Shown: positions 42,137-54,730 of the stretch, piece after piece
Layout: each line of letters starts with the position of its first letter
Position numbering within the stretch: position 1 is the first letter of the stretch
From: Sorex araneus
Lineage: Eukaryota > Chordata > Mammalia > Eulipotyphla > Soricidae
Reading direction: 5' to 3'
NCBI RefSeq assembly: GCF_027595985.1
Contig: NC_073302.1
Coordinates: 98,254,734-98,318,733, forward strand
DNA: 64,000 nucleotides
Program-made: the position numbers and the translations under genes
The notes under the pieces: generated by a model
The model's input: the letters and a program-made list of their open reading frames with translations, nothing else
Database searches by the model: none
What the model was told of the DNA's origin: nothing

Positions 42137-43360
42137 GAACAGTTTCGTATAAGATATTCAGACGACCAATAGATGTGAAAACATGTGCACATCTTATATG
42201 AAAAACTTACTGTGATGGAAATGAAAGGTCAGTGAAATAAAATTTCTCCAATCTCTAAGTCAACAGGTCTGTCTGTCTGTGTCTCTCTCTTTCCATTCCC
42301 TTTCCCTACTCATTCCCTTGATAATTTTTGAGGTTTTAATTTCTCTTCTCCCAGTTCAGGGCATTTGGGGGACCATTATATTGTGAGAGTGAAGGGTACT
42401 TCTCAGTTCATCTCATTATCTTAGTCATTTTAAGTTCACTAGACAGAAATGCATCTAGACAAAGTAGATAATAAAACTTTTGTTCCACTCTGGATAAATC
42501 TGTTTTTCTCTCTTTTTTGCTTTCCCCTCACATCTCTCTAAGTAAGTTTTATTCATGTAACGCTATCTGGATTCACTTCAAAAAATAAAAGATATGACTA
42601 GGGGTGGGAGTTGGGGATAAAAATGAAGCCCTCAGCTAAGTAACTCCCTCTCTGATTTCACACTCCTGGAAAGAGGGCATCCTGTCTCTGCCTCTTCACG
42701 TATAACCAAACATACTGCAGAGTAACAGGGTTCTTACCCTTGGCTAGAGAACCTAGGCAAGCCACAGGGACAGGGAGAAACAGGCGACAGCCTTAAGCGT
42801 GTCCCAAGGACTATGGGGCACGGGCAACAGGCCCGATAAAGAGCGGGGTGGACTCCGACAGATGGCATACTCCAGGACAAAGTGAAATTTGTAACCAGCT
42901 GAGGGAAGAATGTAGAGCAGTAAGGGATCTAAAAGCACCTTCCTAAAACTACTGAATAAATACAACTTCAGAAATATCTGGAGCTTTGCATGCAAATCTG
43001 TCATATGTTACATAAGGATCCACTCAGGAATAAATCTATTTCTTCAGTAACAGTACCAAGGCTTGGTTAATCTCACTGATGAAGTAAAGTGCTGATATTT
43101 TTGGTCAAAATACTACTTCTCTTCTCTGAATAAATGGCAGGAAACTTATGGGGAGGGGTTGTGGGAGGATTCCATAGCACCTGAAAATGTGTCAGGAAAT
43201 TTCACAGGGGTCCAGTTTCTCATTAGGTAATTCAGTTTCCCTAAGAGATAGATAAGGGAACTTGTTCTCCTCTTCCTTCTTCACAATTCTCTTTCTTCCA
43301 GGAGCCCTGAAGTGGTCCTGGTCTAGTGCTTCTCTACCTATGCAACATCAATGAAAAGTG
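42137..43360. other. Intergenic, mainly unique
   Basis: A short L1-like stretch (ATTCAGACGACCAATAGATG) sits at 42150-42200. The remainder has no recognisable repeat or gene. A C/T-rich tract lies at 42270-42310. Confidence 0.45.
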
Positions 43361-43380
43361 CAGGGCACTTCTTTGCCTTT

Positions 43381-45013
43381 ATTATTTTTTAAATTTTATT
43401 GAATCACCATGAGATAGTTACAAGCTTTCATGTTTGGGTTACAATCACAGAATGATCAAACACCCATCCCTCCACCAGTGCACATTCCCCACCACCAATA
43501 TCCCCATTACATGCCCCCTTTCCCACCCTCCCCCTGCCTCCATGGCAGACAATATTCCCCATACTCTCTCTCTACTTTTGGGCATTATGGCTTGCAATAC
43601 ATACACTGAAAGATCATCATGTTTGGTCCGTTATCTACTTTCGGCACACATCTCACATACCGACTGATTACTCCAGCCATCATTTTCTTAGTGATCCCTT
43701 CTCTATTCCATCTGCCTTCTCCCCTCCGCTCATGAAGCAGTCTTCTATGGGGCAATCCTCCTGGCCCTTGTATCCACTGTCCTTGGGTATCAGCCTCATG
43801 TGATGTTATTCTATACTCCACAAATGAATGCAGTCCTTCTATGTCTGTCCCTCTCTTTCTGACTCATTTCATTTAGCATGAAACTCTCCATGTCGATCCA
43901 TTTATAAGCAAATTTCATGACTTCATCTCTCCTAACAGCTGCATAGTATTCCATTGTGTAGATGTACCAAAGTTTCTTTAACCCGTCATCTGTTCTAGGG
44001 CACTTAGGTTGTTTCAGATTTGGGCTATTGTGAACAGTGCTGCAATGAACATATAGGTACAGATGTCATTTCTACTGTGCTTTTTTGCATCCTCGGGATA
44101 TATTCCCAGAAGTGGTATTGCGGGGTCATATGGAAGCTCAATTTCTAGTTTTTGAAGGACTGTCCATATTGTTTTCCAGAAAGGCTGGACCAGTCAGCAT
44201 TCCCACCAACAGTGAAAGAACATCCCTTTTTCCCCAAATCCATGCCAGCACTGGTTGCTTTCATTCTTTTGAATGTGTGCCAGTCTCTGTGGTGTGAGAT
44301 GATATCTCATTGTTGTTTTGATTTGCATCTCCCTGATGACTAGCAATGTGGAGCATTTTTTCATGTGCCTTTTGGCCATTTGTATTTCCTTTTTGAGGAC
44401 ACTTCTGTTCATTTCTTCTCCCCATTTTCTGATAGGGTTGGAGTTTTTTTCTTGTACATCCTGGATATTAATTCCTTATCAGATGTGTATTGGATAAATA
44501 TTCTTTCCCATTCTGTGGGGCTCTTTCTGTATTTTGGTCACTGTTTCTTTAGAAGTGCAGAAGCTTCTAAGTTTGATGTCGTTCCGTTTATATATGTTTG
44601 CTTCCACTTGCATGGTCAGTGCTGTTTCATCCTTAAAGATGCTTTTAGCTTCAATGTCATGGAGAGTTCTGTCCACATTTTCCGCTATGTATCTTATAGA
44701 TTCATGTCTGATATTGAGGTCTTTAATCCACTTTGGTCTGACTTTTGTCCCTGGCATTAGACAGAGGTCAGAGTTCATTTTTTGCAGGTAGCTATCCAGT
44801 TTTCTCAGCACCTCTTGTTGAAGAAGCTTTCTTTGTTCCACTTCATATTTTTTGTTCCTTTGTCAAAGATTAAGTGGCCATATATTTGGGGATGTGTGAC
44901 AGGATATTCAACTCTGTTCCATTGGTCTGCAGGTCTGTTTTAATCCCAATACCATGCTGTTTTAATCAGTAGTTTGAATTTGGGGAAGGTGATGCCACCC
45001 ATCTTCTCTTTTA
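43381..45013 (-). mobile_element. L1 insertion, 5'-truncated, 20-bp duplication
   Basis: Antisense L1 with its A-rich end at the left (43381-43400), 3'UTR (43401-43830), then the C-terminal part of ORF2 up to about 45000. A perfect 20-bp target-site duplication (cagggcacttctttgccttt) is at 43361-43380 and 45014-45033. Short ORF2 pieces survive ([34 protein letters not shown]) but the frame is broken. It is a pseudocopy older than the L1 at 28541 but well bounded. Confidence 0.96.
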
Positions 45014-45033
45014 CAGGGCACTTCTTTGCCTTT

Positions 45034-46007
45034 GGCAAAGCATAATGGCTCCTAATCCCACCTGTGAGTTGCTTCTAAGTGCTTTGTGCCTAATACCTAC
45101 TGAGGAAACTCTGTGGTGTGAGGAGTGAGAGCAGTGTCACTCTCATCCGTGGGAGACTATCTGGGAGAGAAGTCTCTTCTGGTTTGCTTATGCTCAGCTG
45201 CATTCTCCCCAACACACAGTATTGACCATATTTGCTAACAATATCTGGGACAGAGAGCAATGCCACAGATATTGTGATCCCAATTAGAGGGTCCTACCAC
45301 AGCACAGGACCAGTGCTAGTGGTTCACCAGTCCCACCCCATCCACCATTCCCAAGGTGAGTATGCTATTATCAAATTCCAGCCCTGATGATCAGGGCCCC
45401 CTGATGAACCCTGTGTGCCTTCACATGTCCTCAAGGTCATCAGGTCCCCAGAACCCTGAATAATCTTCAGAGTTCCTTTCAGACAGATTTAGAAAATTCC
45501 TCTAAGATTAAGATTGGATTTGAGAAGCCACCCTAACTTGGACGGATGTACGACCTTTCAAACAAGGTACTGTAGCAAAGAGAGAAAGTGTTGTGTATTG
45601 AGTCAGGTCCAGCTGACAGTTTATTTAGACTGTGAACCAGACAGCTCCCTTTTCTTAGCCTACAAGGTGCCACAGAAATAGGTGGGATTGGAAAACAATC
45701 CACTAATGTCCTCTTGAGAGGATCACAGCTGTAAAAAAATGCAATTAATTATAACAAAACTAAGGAAGCCCAGGTGATGATACAAAAAGGAACAGCTCTG
45801 TTCCTAGGGAAATTGACAAAGCTTCCAAGAAAGATGTACTCAATACTTGGAAAGTGTGAAGAAAAGTGATTCCAGCTCATTCTTTTTTTTCCCAAAAGTT
45901 GCCTCTGGTATTTGAAGGGAACTTCAAATGTTGGAGAGGAGGCCAATGATTCTGAGATCAAACCTGGTAGAGTCTGAAAAGAAAGTTACTTATTTTATTT
46001 ACCTTTT
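45034..46007. other. Repeat-poor intergenic stretch
   Basis: Balanced composition, no named repeat and no convincing open frame. It may be ERV-derived or unique sequence; I cannot decide from the sequence alone. Confidence 0.4.
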
Positions 46008-46245
46008 TGGAGAGATAGCACAGCGGGTAGGTCATTTGCCTTGCATGTGGCCAACCTGGGTTCGATTCATCTATCCCTCTCGAAGAGCCCGGAAAGCTAC
46101 CAAGAGCATCCCTTGCAGAGCCTGGCAAGCTACCCAAGGTGCATTTGATATGCCAAAAACAGAAACAAGTCTCACAATGGAGACATTACTGGTGCCCACT
46201 CAAGCAAATTGGTGAACAACGGGATGACAGTGCTATAGTACAGTG
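46008..46245 (+). mobile_element. tRNA-headed SINE with RTE-type tail
   Basis: Head GGAGAGATAGCACAGCGGG with B box GGGTTCGATTC, body AGAGCCCGGAAAGCTACC and AGAGCCTGGCAAGCTACCC, CCAAAAACAGAAACAAG, and the tail GCCCACTCAAGCAAATTGG ending ATGACAGTGCTATAGTACAGTG. A small internal deletion removes part of the body. It abuts an L1 3' end at 46247. Confidence 0.92.
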
Positions 46246-46246
46246 T

Positions 46247-46570
46247 AGTTTTTTAATTGAACCGTTGTGAGATACGCAGTTACAAAGCTGTTTATGATCA
46301 GGTTTCAGTCATACAATGATCCAACATTCATCTCTCCATCAGTATCCATTTCCCACCACCAATGACCCCCATTTCCTTACCACCACTCTCCTCCCCAGCC
46401 ATCTCTATGGCAGGCACTTTCCTTCTTTCTCTCTCTCTTTCCTTTTGGGCATTACGGTTTACAATACAGGAACTGAGAACTTATCATGTTTGTCCTTTTG
46501 CCTACTTTCAGCAAGCAGTTCTTATACAGACTGATCATTTCCAACTATACTATTTTTGTCATAGTGGTCA
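46247..46570 (-). mobile_element. L1 3'UTR fragment
   Basis: Antisense L1 3'UTR: TTTTTTAATTGAACCGTTGTGAG, GATCAGGTTTCAGTCATACAATG, CCCACCACCAATGACCCCC and TTTTGGGCATTACGG. Non-coding; the right border is uncertain. Confidence 0.8.
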
Positions 46571-46861
46571 AAAAAGAAGGAATTTTAAAATATGCTCAGG
46601 GAAGAAAAGATCAGAAGAGAGAAATTGAATATACAACCAAAAAAATAAAATGAACAAACAAACAAAACCAGGCTAATGGAGAGGAATATTGATGTCTTTG
46701 TCAACAAAAAGGCAAGAATTCTGACTGTGCGGCCTCTTTCCCTAGGTTCTTGGGGAACAGAAGGGAAGGTCAAACATCCTGAAAAATCTGGAAGACAGTA
46801 AGGAGGAAGGGCAAGTGTGAAGAGAGGAGCATCCATCCTTGCTAATACAAAGAGGCAGGTA
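46571..46861. other. Unresolved gap
   Basis: No recognisable feature; an (AAAC)n-like stretch lies near 46650. Confidence 0.4.
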
Positions 46862-47014
46862 GAGTTGGAGCGACAGTACAGTGGGGAGGGCTCTTGCTCT
46901 GTATTCTGCCAACTGAGGTATGATCTCTGGCATCCTATATCGTTCCTCTAAGCACTCCTGAGCCCAGAGCCAGGAGTAACCACTGAGCACTGTCAGGTGT
47001 GGACACACCTCCGG
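46862..47014 (+). mobile_element. Diverged SOR-type SINE
   Basis: Blocks GTTGGAGCGACAGTACAG, TTGCTCTGTATTCTGCC, GATCTCTGGCATCC, GAGCCCAGAGCCAGGAGTAACC and CTGTCAGGTGTGG are in SOR order. The tail is lost. Confidence 0.82.
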
Positions 47015-47456
47015 AAAGAGAAGAGGAAGGGAGACTTATACCCACTTCATGGCCATGAATTACTAAAACTCATGGTTTTAGTAATGATACTCAGAGGTCA
47101 CAGGCCCGCAAACATTGTCTCATATCCTGTAGTCCTAGCAGTGCTAGAAGGTAAGGAGGCAAATGCCCTGTGGGATATAGGTGTTGTCTTTTCTGAACAG
47201 TCCCTGGTATTCCTGATACTTTGTTATCCCAGATCTCCAGTCTTCTCCATCCTAAAACTTAAAAGAAATTTCTCTGAGACTATTTCACTATGAATCTTAT
47301 TTTTTCCTTTCAATAACAAGATACAGATGTCCAAGTAATGCAACAACCCCCTTGAACTACACAACTCCACTGGTATGAGGTTAGTCCCAATAGTTTGTGT
47401 AATGCCCTCAGGAAAGATCCTCTGGATCCAATGCTCACCCAGAAGCACAGCATTGT
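47015..47456. other. Unresolved, 98-codon frame without recognised domain
   Basis: A + strand frame at 46997-47293 is open but shows no domain I recognise. It lies upstream of a retroviral pol-like relic, so ERV origin is possible but unproven. Confidence 0.3.
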
Positions 47457-47581
47457 GGGGCCAGAGTGATAGTACTGTACCAACCCAGGTTTGATCCCTG
47501 GCACTTCTGAGTACCTCCAGGAATAACCCCTGAGCAGAGAGGCAGGATTGAGCCCTGAGCATCACCTTATGTGCCTCAAAT
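47457..47581 (+). mobile_element. Diverged, internally deleted SOR-type SINE
   Basis: GGGGCCAGAGTGATAGTAC head, ACCCAGGTTTGATCCCTGGC B-box region (the TTGCCTTGCA block is missing), and the tail CTGAGCATCACCTTATGTG. Confidence 0.78.
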
Positions 47582-47984
47582 GAGAAGAAAGAAAAACTCA
47601 TAGTCCAGAGCCCCGTGATCTTCTTTGGCATGAGAAATGTTCAAGCTGATTTGGACTAAGCAGTTCTTTGGGGGTTGGGGGCATCTGAGTATCCTCAAGA
47701 AAGGATCAAATTTCTATAATCCATGTCAGTACCCAAGACTCACTATTAGTGCAAGAAAAATATGCTTGGTCCCCCTAAGAAAGGCCCTTTTTGGAAGTTT
47801 CCCCATTTGCCAAACTTGACAGCAACTCAGGTAATTTTGAGGTATGACCAAAGTACTTTCAAATATAGATTGCTTCCTTTGGTAAAATTGCCAAGTCCTT
47901 TCAACAAGAAATGAACCCAGAGGGAATTCTATTGGAGTAGAACTCCCACTGCACAAAAGCCTTCTGCCATCTGGAAACATCCAC

Positions 47985-48450
47985 AGACTGTGGCTCTTGC
48001 CCTGATTTAGTCAAGTCTGTCTGAATCTATGCAGCAGAGATGGGGGTGGATTTTGTGGTGCTGGGGCAGTGTGTGGGCCTCTTGGTGACACTGAGTAAGG
48101 GCTGGAGATGGCCGAGATGCCTCCAGGTGTTAGTTGCCACTTCTCTGCTGGTATCCAAAGCTTCTGTAATCACCTCATTGTAGTCCACTCACCCCGTCAA
48201 GTCTGAGCAGTTCTTAACCATCAAGAGAGATGGCAATTGAATTATCTGATAGCTGGTCCTACTCTCGGACTCCTCTGACGTCTCCCTGGTGGCCTGCCAG
48301 TCCATTAATCCTACTGCTGTTCTCCCAGATCTCTGCTGTCAGATTTCTAACCCACGCAGTAAAATCTATCAATGTTCTCCACCCACGAAGAACTGTTAAG
48401 TCAGCCTCTCCCTGAGGCCACTCACTCGGTCTATTTCTAAAAGCTGTTTT
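47985..48450 (+). pseudogene. Endogenous retrovirus pol relic (RT connection/RNase H side)
   Basis: The + strand translation in shifting frames gives a string of blocks in the order of gamma-type (ERV1) Pol after the RT core: a CPDLVKS-like block, IYAAEMG, VTLSKGWRWPRCL, VATSLLVSKA and a later SINPTAVLP-like stretch. In Pol this connection region joins reverse transcriptase and RNase H. Stops and frameshifts interrupt it repeatedly, so it is non-functional. No matching LTR was found next to it. The family call rests on motif order recalled from memory. Confidence 0.55.
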
Positions 48451-50964
48451 GTGGACAGTAGCTTCTATGCTGGCCATTGTCAGTGGCAGCAGGGAGACCG
48501 GGAGTGTCAGGAGACTACTGCAGCTTTATACAGAACATGGGGCTTATTAGGGGACCCAGTGGTGAACATGGCCACGTGCTCTGGACCATCATGACTCACA
48601 CTGTCCAGCATAAAATTTCAAGTTCGCAAAAAGCAGAAGAGTGAAACAGAATGAATCTCTTCATGAGAAAATTCTGGTCTGCATGATTCTGATGGGTGCA
48701 GGGATCACACCCAGCTTCTTATGGCGCTGGAACACAGGTCATTGAGACAGCAGTTCACCACGACTTTCACATGCCACTTATAATAACATAAGTCACACTT
48801 ATGAGTTACTCTATGAGTTACTCTATCACTCTTTTCTGATGCTTTATTTTGTGTAATTCAAATATTATGCAAGGAATAGATGATATATGTTGATAAAATC
48901 CTCTAATCAGCAGTGAAATATGGGCAATATTGACAGTATACTCCATGTTCAGGTAAAATTCAAATCTTAATCAAATAAAAATTCAAACATTTTCACTTCA
49001 TACTAAACATATATTTTATTATTTTTTGTGCATAAAAATATAATTTTACATATAAAGATATATAAATATTTCATTATTCAAACAGGCACAATAATGAGAT
49101 GTGAGAAAAATAGCAAAAAAAATGTCAATAATAAAACTAAAATCCAAACCCAGATTTAATTTAGAAGTTAAGATTCTTTAATTCTGCTTAGAAAATTTTA
49201 ATCTTAGTTATGCTGAAATTGAAATTTTAAAAATATGGAGAATTCTTGCCTCACCAGAAGGGATCAGTGTAATTGATTATAATGTAATTAAAGGTGTTAT
49301 TCCTATAATTATTATGAAAAGCTAGTGCTTTTCATGAATACAGGCTACAAGTCCTCTGCCCTCTAGGCTGGGATCCTATGACGCCACCTCTGGAGGCGGG
49401 TGATCAAGTGCCGAGCCTCCAGGGGAGTAGGTGGCATCACCCCACTCTTACAGAGGAGGGCTGCAGTCACTCATTCCCACATTTTTAAGTGATTTCTATT
49501 TCTATAAACATTTAATTGAAATCAAGTTGTAATGAAAAGAGAACAGAATAAATTCATTTAAATGTTATTTGGTGAGCAAATAACAGCCACTTTAAAATGA
49601 GAAAGTAGTTAAACCTGGTGAAAACCCAGGCACGTTGTTAAATAAGCAAACTAACTCAGTAGCTGGTACTTTTCCAAGCCGGATAGTCTCTGGGGGTCAG
49701 AACAAGCTATGCAACACACCTAATCACAGAAAGCAGAGTGCAACTCAGTCATACTGTAACATATATGAAAAAGGCATTTTACATTCCTTGAAGTCTTGGC
49801 TCGGGAAGGAAACCTAGAAATCTAAAAAATTTAATTGCCTTCTACTGAGAAAACATGTTGACTGACATATATATGTGAACCACAAGAAAAGTTCCAATTT
49901 TATGTTCTGTGATTTTTTCCCCACTAACATCAGTTATATATTTCTCTCAAAAACGGGATACAAGTACATGTGCTGCTAACAGTTAACAAATAAATTGCTA
50001 CAGTAGAGTAGAAAAATGGCTGTTGGTTCCTGTGTGTGCATTTGAGAATATTTCATCACCTAGGTAGAAGACTACCAGCCTATGACTATGCCAAAATGCT
50101 TATGTGTGATGCATGGACATAAATCCATGCATGATAGTTTCCCCTTTTTATTGCTATTTGTATTAGAACATTCATGCCACTAGTTCTCAGCTTAACATTG
50201 ATTGAGGTCAACAAGCACCTTTTCTGTCTGATTCATAGAGATGTCAGGTAAAATTCCGGTCAAATGTGAAACTTCCATTGAAATTTTAATAGCAATAACA
50301 GTGTAAAAAGATTTCCTACAGAAACTAACACAGTCTTTATGTTATTGAAAATAATAGTTTTGCCACACCTTATACACCTTAAGTTATGAAATGAATAATG
50401 TTCTAAAGTGTTAAATGAGTCTTCTTCCTTGCCCCCCATCTTTTTCTTCTAGTTTTCTGGAAAAAAAGGGCAATTTTTGCCCTTACCAATTCTTAAATCG
50501 TGGCTTCATGCTCTGCATTAAGATTATCAGTAACTTTTACAATGTAAAGTTAAATAAAGATGTGCATTTTCAAATTCTATTTTAGAGTACATATAAAATG
50601 TCTTCTATTTTAGAGAACATTAAAATATACATCATATAATATATATGAAATATAAAAATATGTCTATACATTCAGTTAAAATATTATTGGTCTCTCTTCA
50701 GAAGCAAAATTGTGTTTCAGCTAAATTTAAATGTTTCATATAAACATTTTTCATTTTCTTTTAATGAATTTTTCTTAGCCAAGTACTGGACTTCTGTACT
50801 TTTTCTTTAGCCAGCTAGCTTTTCTCATGCTATTCTTTTGAAAACGTTACAGACCAGAACAAGAAGCAGAAAAAATATATATGGAAAGTGACAGCATTCT
50901 CATTGTTCTGTGGTGATTGAAGCGATAGACAATCTTACTATGCTTGCTTTCGTGTATTTGTAGC
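48451..50964. other. Repeat-poor, AT-rich intergenic sequence beside NOX4
   Basis: Largely unique sequence. A GC-rich patch at about 49340-49480 stands out from the AT-rich surroundings, but no gene signal accompanies it. Part of this stretch could be distal NOX4 3'UTR if longer polyadenylation forms exist. Confidence 0.45.
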
Positions 50965-53466
50965 TTTATTCATTTGAGAAAATCAGTCTCTTCTGAACAA
51001 CAAAACTGCTTGTTAGAATGCTCAATATGCAGTTTTCTAAACTGAGGTCTGTATTTATGGAGATGTGCGCCATTCAAAATTATATGCAAAATTTTGTATA
51101 ACTGTCATTAATTTATCCTTAAAGATAAATGAAAATATCAAGCTAGTCCAAATAAGAAATATCAATCTCAAGTGAGAAGCTATGTGTCCTGCTTATTCAC
51201 ACACCAGCTGGCAACGCTACTCACTCCGGGCTGAGATTCTTCAGGCCTTGCATGTCAGTGCATACTCAGAGAAATCATGAGTTTTAAACTTTCATGATCT
51301 GTGAAGAAACTGTCCCACGTGCTCTAAAGCTTAAAAGCTTATAGACATTTCAAGGGTACTATTCAAATTTTAAAACACATTGCTACTGAAACTACTGTTT
51401 TAAGACCTGTTTGACAAGAATTCACGATCTCAAAGAATTTTTCAAAAGTAAACCAAGCTCTGACACACACGTGACAAAGCCCTTCTAACATATGAAACAT
51501 TGCCTCTTTTATATGTGATGTTTGAATGCCAACTGAAATTTAAAATGGGGAAGACTGTTTATCTAGAACAGAACTACTTGTAAAGATTATCCTTTTGAAA
51601 ATAATTACACTTGTTTTACTGAACAAAATATGTCATATAACCATATAATCAGGATCAGGAGAGTCAGTATTGCACATCAAGCCAGAGAAATGAAACTGTA
51701 TCTTTGTATGAGTCCTTTCTAAGATGTGTGTTCTGAAATTCCTTTTTAATTTAGAAAGGTATCCCAAGGTGTGCTGGTTATTAAATATGCCTTCAGAGCT
51801 AAATCTGCAGGAATATTGCACAGTTCCCATGTATTCTTGTGACTCACTTTTTTCTTTCCACAAAAGGAAAAAAATCCAGGGGCAAGAGGAAATATATACA
51901 TGTGTAATGTGCTTATGAACATTTGATGTTAGATAGTTTCACATGCTTGCATGCTCTTGGAGAATCAGAACAAAAAATGACTGTAGGGGCTGGAGCAATA
52001 GTACAGCAGGTAGGGCAACCCGGGTTCAATTCCCAGCATCCCATATGGTCCTCTGAGCATCGCCAGGGGTGATTCCTGAATGCAGAGCTAGGAGTAACCC
52101 CTGTGCATTGCCAGGTGTGGCCCAAAAAAGCAAAAAAAAAAGATATCACTACATAATGTTAAATTTTAATAAAGGTAGGATAAGTTATGCTACTGATTAC
52201 AGCAATATGAAATATTTAATGATTGATAGGCATCTATAAAACAAAAACCATAAAGTGTAAGAATGTCTGAACTCATAAAGTAGTGAAATGAATTTTCCCT
52301 CTGGGTTAAGAATATAATGACCACGGAACAGAATCTGTTAGAAGCGCAAGCACAGATTCAGCAGTGATTTTCCACTCAATATTCTCTATTGGAACTACAA
52401 ATATCAAGAGTGCAACAATATATTCTTGAATACAAAATTAATTTTGAATAATCAGTGAATGATTTACTCTCGTGGTGATAGCAAAATACATGTTTCCAAC
52501 TGAAAATGTGACTGTATTTCCAATCCCTCCAGCACGAGCCAATCAACACATGATAGACAGGAGAGATCAGGTATCTCTGACCCTGACAGATACAATGTCT
52601 TTGGTCTAAATATGTAAATGAAACAAAATACCAAGAAGCTAAAATTGGAAACTACTATGCCATTGGTAAAAATGTATAAGTAAACAAACATGTAAAAGTC
52701 TATTGACTATAAATTTCTTTATAAATCATAATAACATTTTGCTCTATATTATGCAATAATAGGTTAAAATCATGTGTGAACAGGTTAAATTAAATCATTG
52801 TGTCTAATGCATGCCAAAGGAGGGCAAATTTTCCTAGACAGATAGAAAAGAATAAAAATATAAAAATAGATACTATATAACATTTGCAAAATAATATCCA
52901 TTAAGCTTAAGACCTATAGATGTCAAATAAAGGTGCCTGCATCAGTAGTGAGGAAGATTAGATATTGACACAAACTACCCGTATCAATTCAGAGTCCTGT
53001 GCTCTACTTTCCAACATTTAATACATTAGCTTGGAATTTATCCAAATCAAGCCTACTCTATCGGCATGTAGAAAATGCAATTTGGAGTTTCAATTTTTAA
53101 TTTTGATCAGCCTTCCATTTGTGCAGCCAAAAACAATTTCAAGAGGAAGAAGGCTCACATTCCCACAGGGGCAAGGGTGCTCTCACTTCTTTCTTGCATC
53201 TGAAATAAAAATCAACAATGTGCATCTATAGTTCTCTCTCAATCTGAACATTGGAATCATCATATGAAATATTCTTCAGGGTTCTTTGGCTTTCAGATTA
53301 AAGATGCAATGGGACCTGTCCTGTGACACATTCTCAGTTTAAATAATCATATTTCAGAAAAGTTTGCTATTCTTTGGCATGACACAGCTGTTAGATTTGG
53401 CTGAGCTTTAAGTCTTAGCAATTGCACTCATTTCCTCTGTAGAGTTATGGTTCATCTCAACTGTGT
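50965..53466 (-). other. NOX4: Probable NOX4 3'UTR
   Basis: The sequence lies directly downstream of the NOX4 stop codon and is repeat-poor apart from one SOR SINE (51986-52141). The first canonical - strand AATAAA after the stop that I find is at 50965-50970, which would give a 3'UTR of about 2.5 kb. Several ATTAAA variants occur earlier (for example near 51744, 52216 and 53016) and could give shorter forms. The boundary is a guess from signals only. Confidence 0.4.
51986..52141 (+). mobile_element. SOR-type SINE in probable NOX4 3'UTR
   Basis: Good head (GGGGCTGGAGCAATAGTACAGC), but the TTGCCTTGCA...GCCGA block is deleted so that GTAGGG joins CAACCCGGGTTC. The body and an A tail follow. 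It lies antisense to NOX4. Confidence 0.93.
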
Positions 53467-53587
53467 TCAGCTGAAAGATTCTTTATTGTATTCAAATTTT
53501 GTCCCATATGAGTTGCTACGGTTACTCAGTTTATGAAGAATCTTGGAAATGGAACTGGGTCCACAGCAAAAAACACCAATTGTTTTC
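53467..53587 (-). CDS. NOX4: NADPH oxidase 4, terminal coding exon
   Basis: NOX4 is a membrane flavocytochrome that passes electrons from NADPH through FAD and two hemes to oxygen, producing mainly hydrogen peroxide. The exon begins after a - strand acceptor (TTTTCTTAG, bases 53589-53588) with one base completing the Gly codon from the previous exon. It then encodes 39 residues and TGA (53469-53467). It contains the conserved NADPH-binding FCCGP motif near its start (KTIGVFCCGPSSIS) and the C-terminus ending NSYGTKFEYNKESFS. No disruption is seen, so this is a functional-looking C-terminal end of the dehydrogenase domain. Confidence 0.97.
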
Positions 53588-54496
53588 CTAAGAAAAGAGA
53601 GAAAGAAAATGGATATTTAGGTAGATAATTATCTAGCATTTTAACAAGGTATACCAAATGTACATGTAAAAGTATTAAAGAAGTAAATTTCTTGCAACCT
53701 TACATATTAAAATATTTCCAATTATTTAATATAAAACTATCAGAAAAGCTTTGGTATACCCCATACTTCTATACCATAATTCAAATGATGTAAGTAGAAG
53801 CTCATATATACTCTCTATAGAACAGCAGTTAGCTGGAGTCTTTCTACCACATGCGGTGGTGTGTTTATTAACCTAATCAACAGCAGCTACTGATCTCGGG
53901 CATCTCTCTGGATCAGGCTAACTCTTCTCTACTAGAAGTTTCACACACAGTTTTTCTTAATATTTCATTGACTTACATGTCAGCAATTAATGAGAAGAGA
54001 AACAGAAGCTTTTACCAAAATTGAAGAACAATTTTGACTAACTTAACTCTATGTGGAAATTCAGAGTCCAAACCTGAATGCATTTTCTTTTTTAATAAAT
54101 CACTAAACACCTGCAACAAATGCTAAGAAGGTTTTATTATTTCCTCACATAAAATTTTGATAAATTTTACATATCCTGAACAAATAGGCTAAATGAATCT
54201 TGGATAATGACTAATATTTCACATTATATCACTCCTGACACACACCAAAGTTTGCTGGTTTTCATCAATTATTCCTAGAAAGTAATGATTTGCAATTTAC
54301 ATCATAAGTACACTCTGCTCTTATAAGTGACAATAATTGGTGCTGAAAATGGAATAATCAGTCCACCAAGTGGGCACCAAAGTTTTATGACAAATACTAG
54401 AAAATGATTTTATATAAGCCTTTGTAAGCCTTTAACATTTAAACAGAATTTAATTTTAATAGAATAGTAAATTTTGACAGAGTATAAAGGTTAAGA

Positions 54497-54730
54497 AGAT
54501 TCAGAGAGAGAGGAGAGAGTGTAAAGAGTACATGTCTTGCATTAAATTGCCAACCCAGTTTGATTTTTGGCACCACATAAACACTGGGTGAGACACTCGA
54601 AGACCATGGGTCTCAGCAGTACTACATCCAAAATTGAGCACGGAGGTGCTGGCCTTGTTGGCCCACATCATGGAGAATAGCCCTTTCACCTCTAGACACC
54701 CTGACCCCCTGCACCACTCCAGGAGGGATG
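54497..54730 (+). mobile_element. Possible decayed SOR-like SINE
   Basis: A few SOR-like blocks survive (GTACATGTCTTGCATTAAATTG, TTTGATTTTTGGCACCACAT, then a GAGCACGG stretch). The similarity is weak. Confidence 0.4.
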
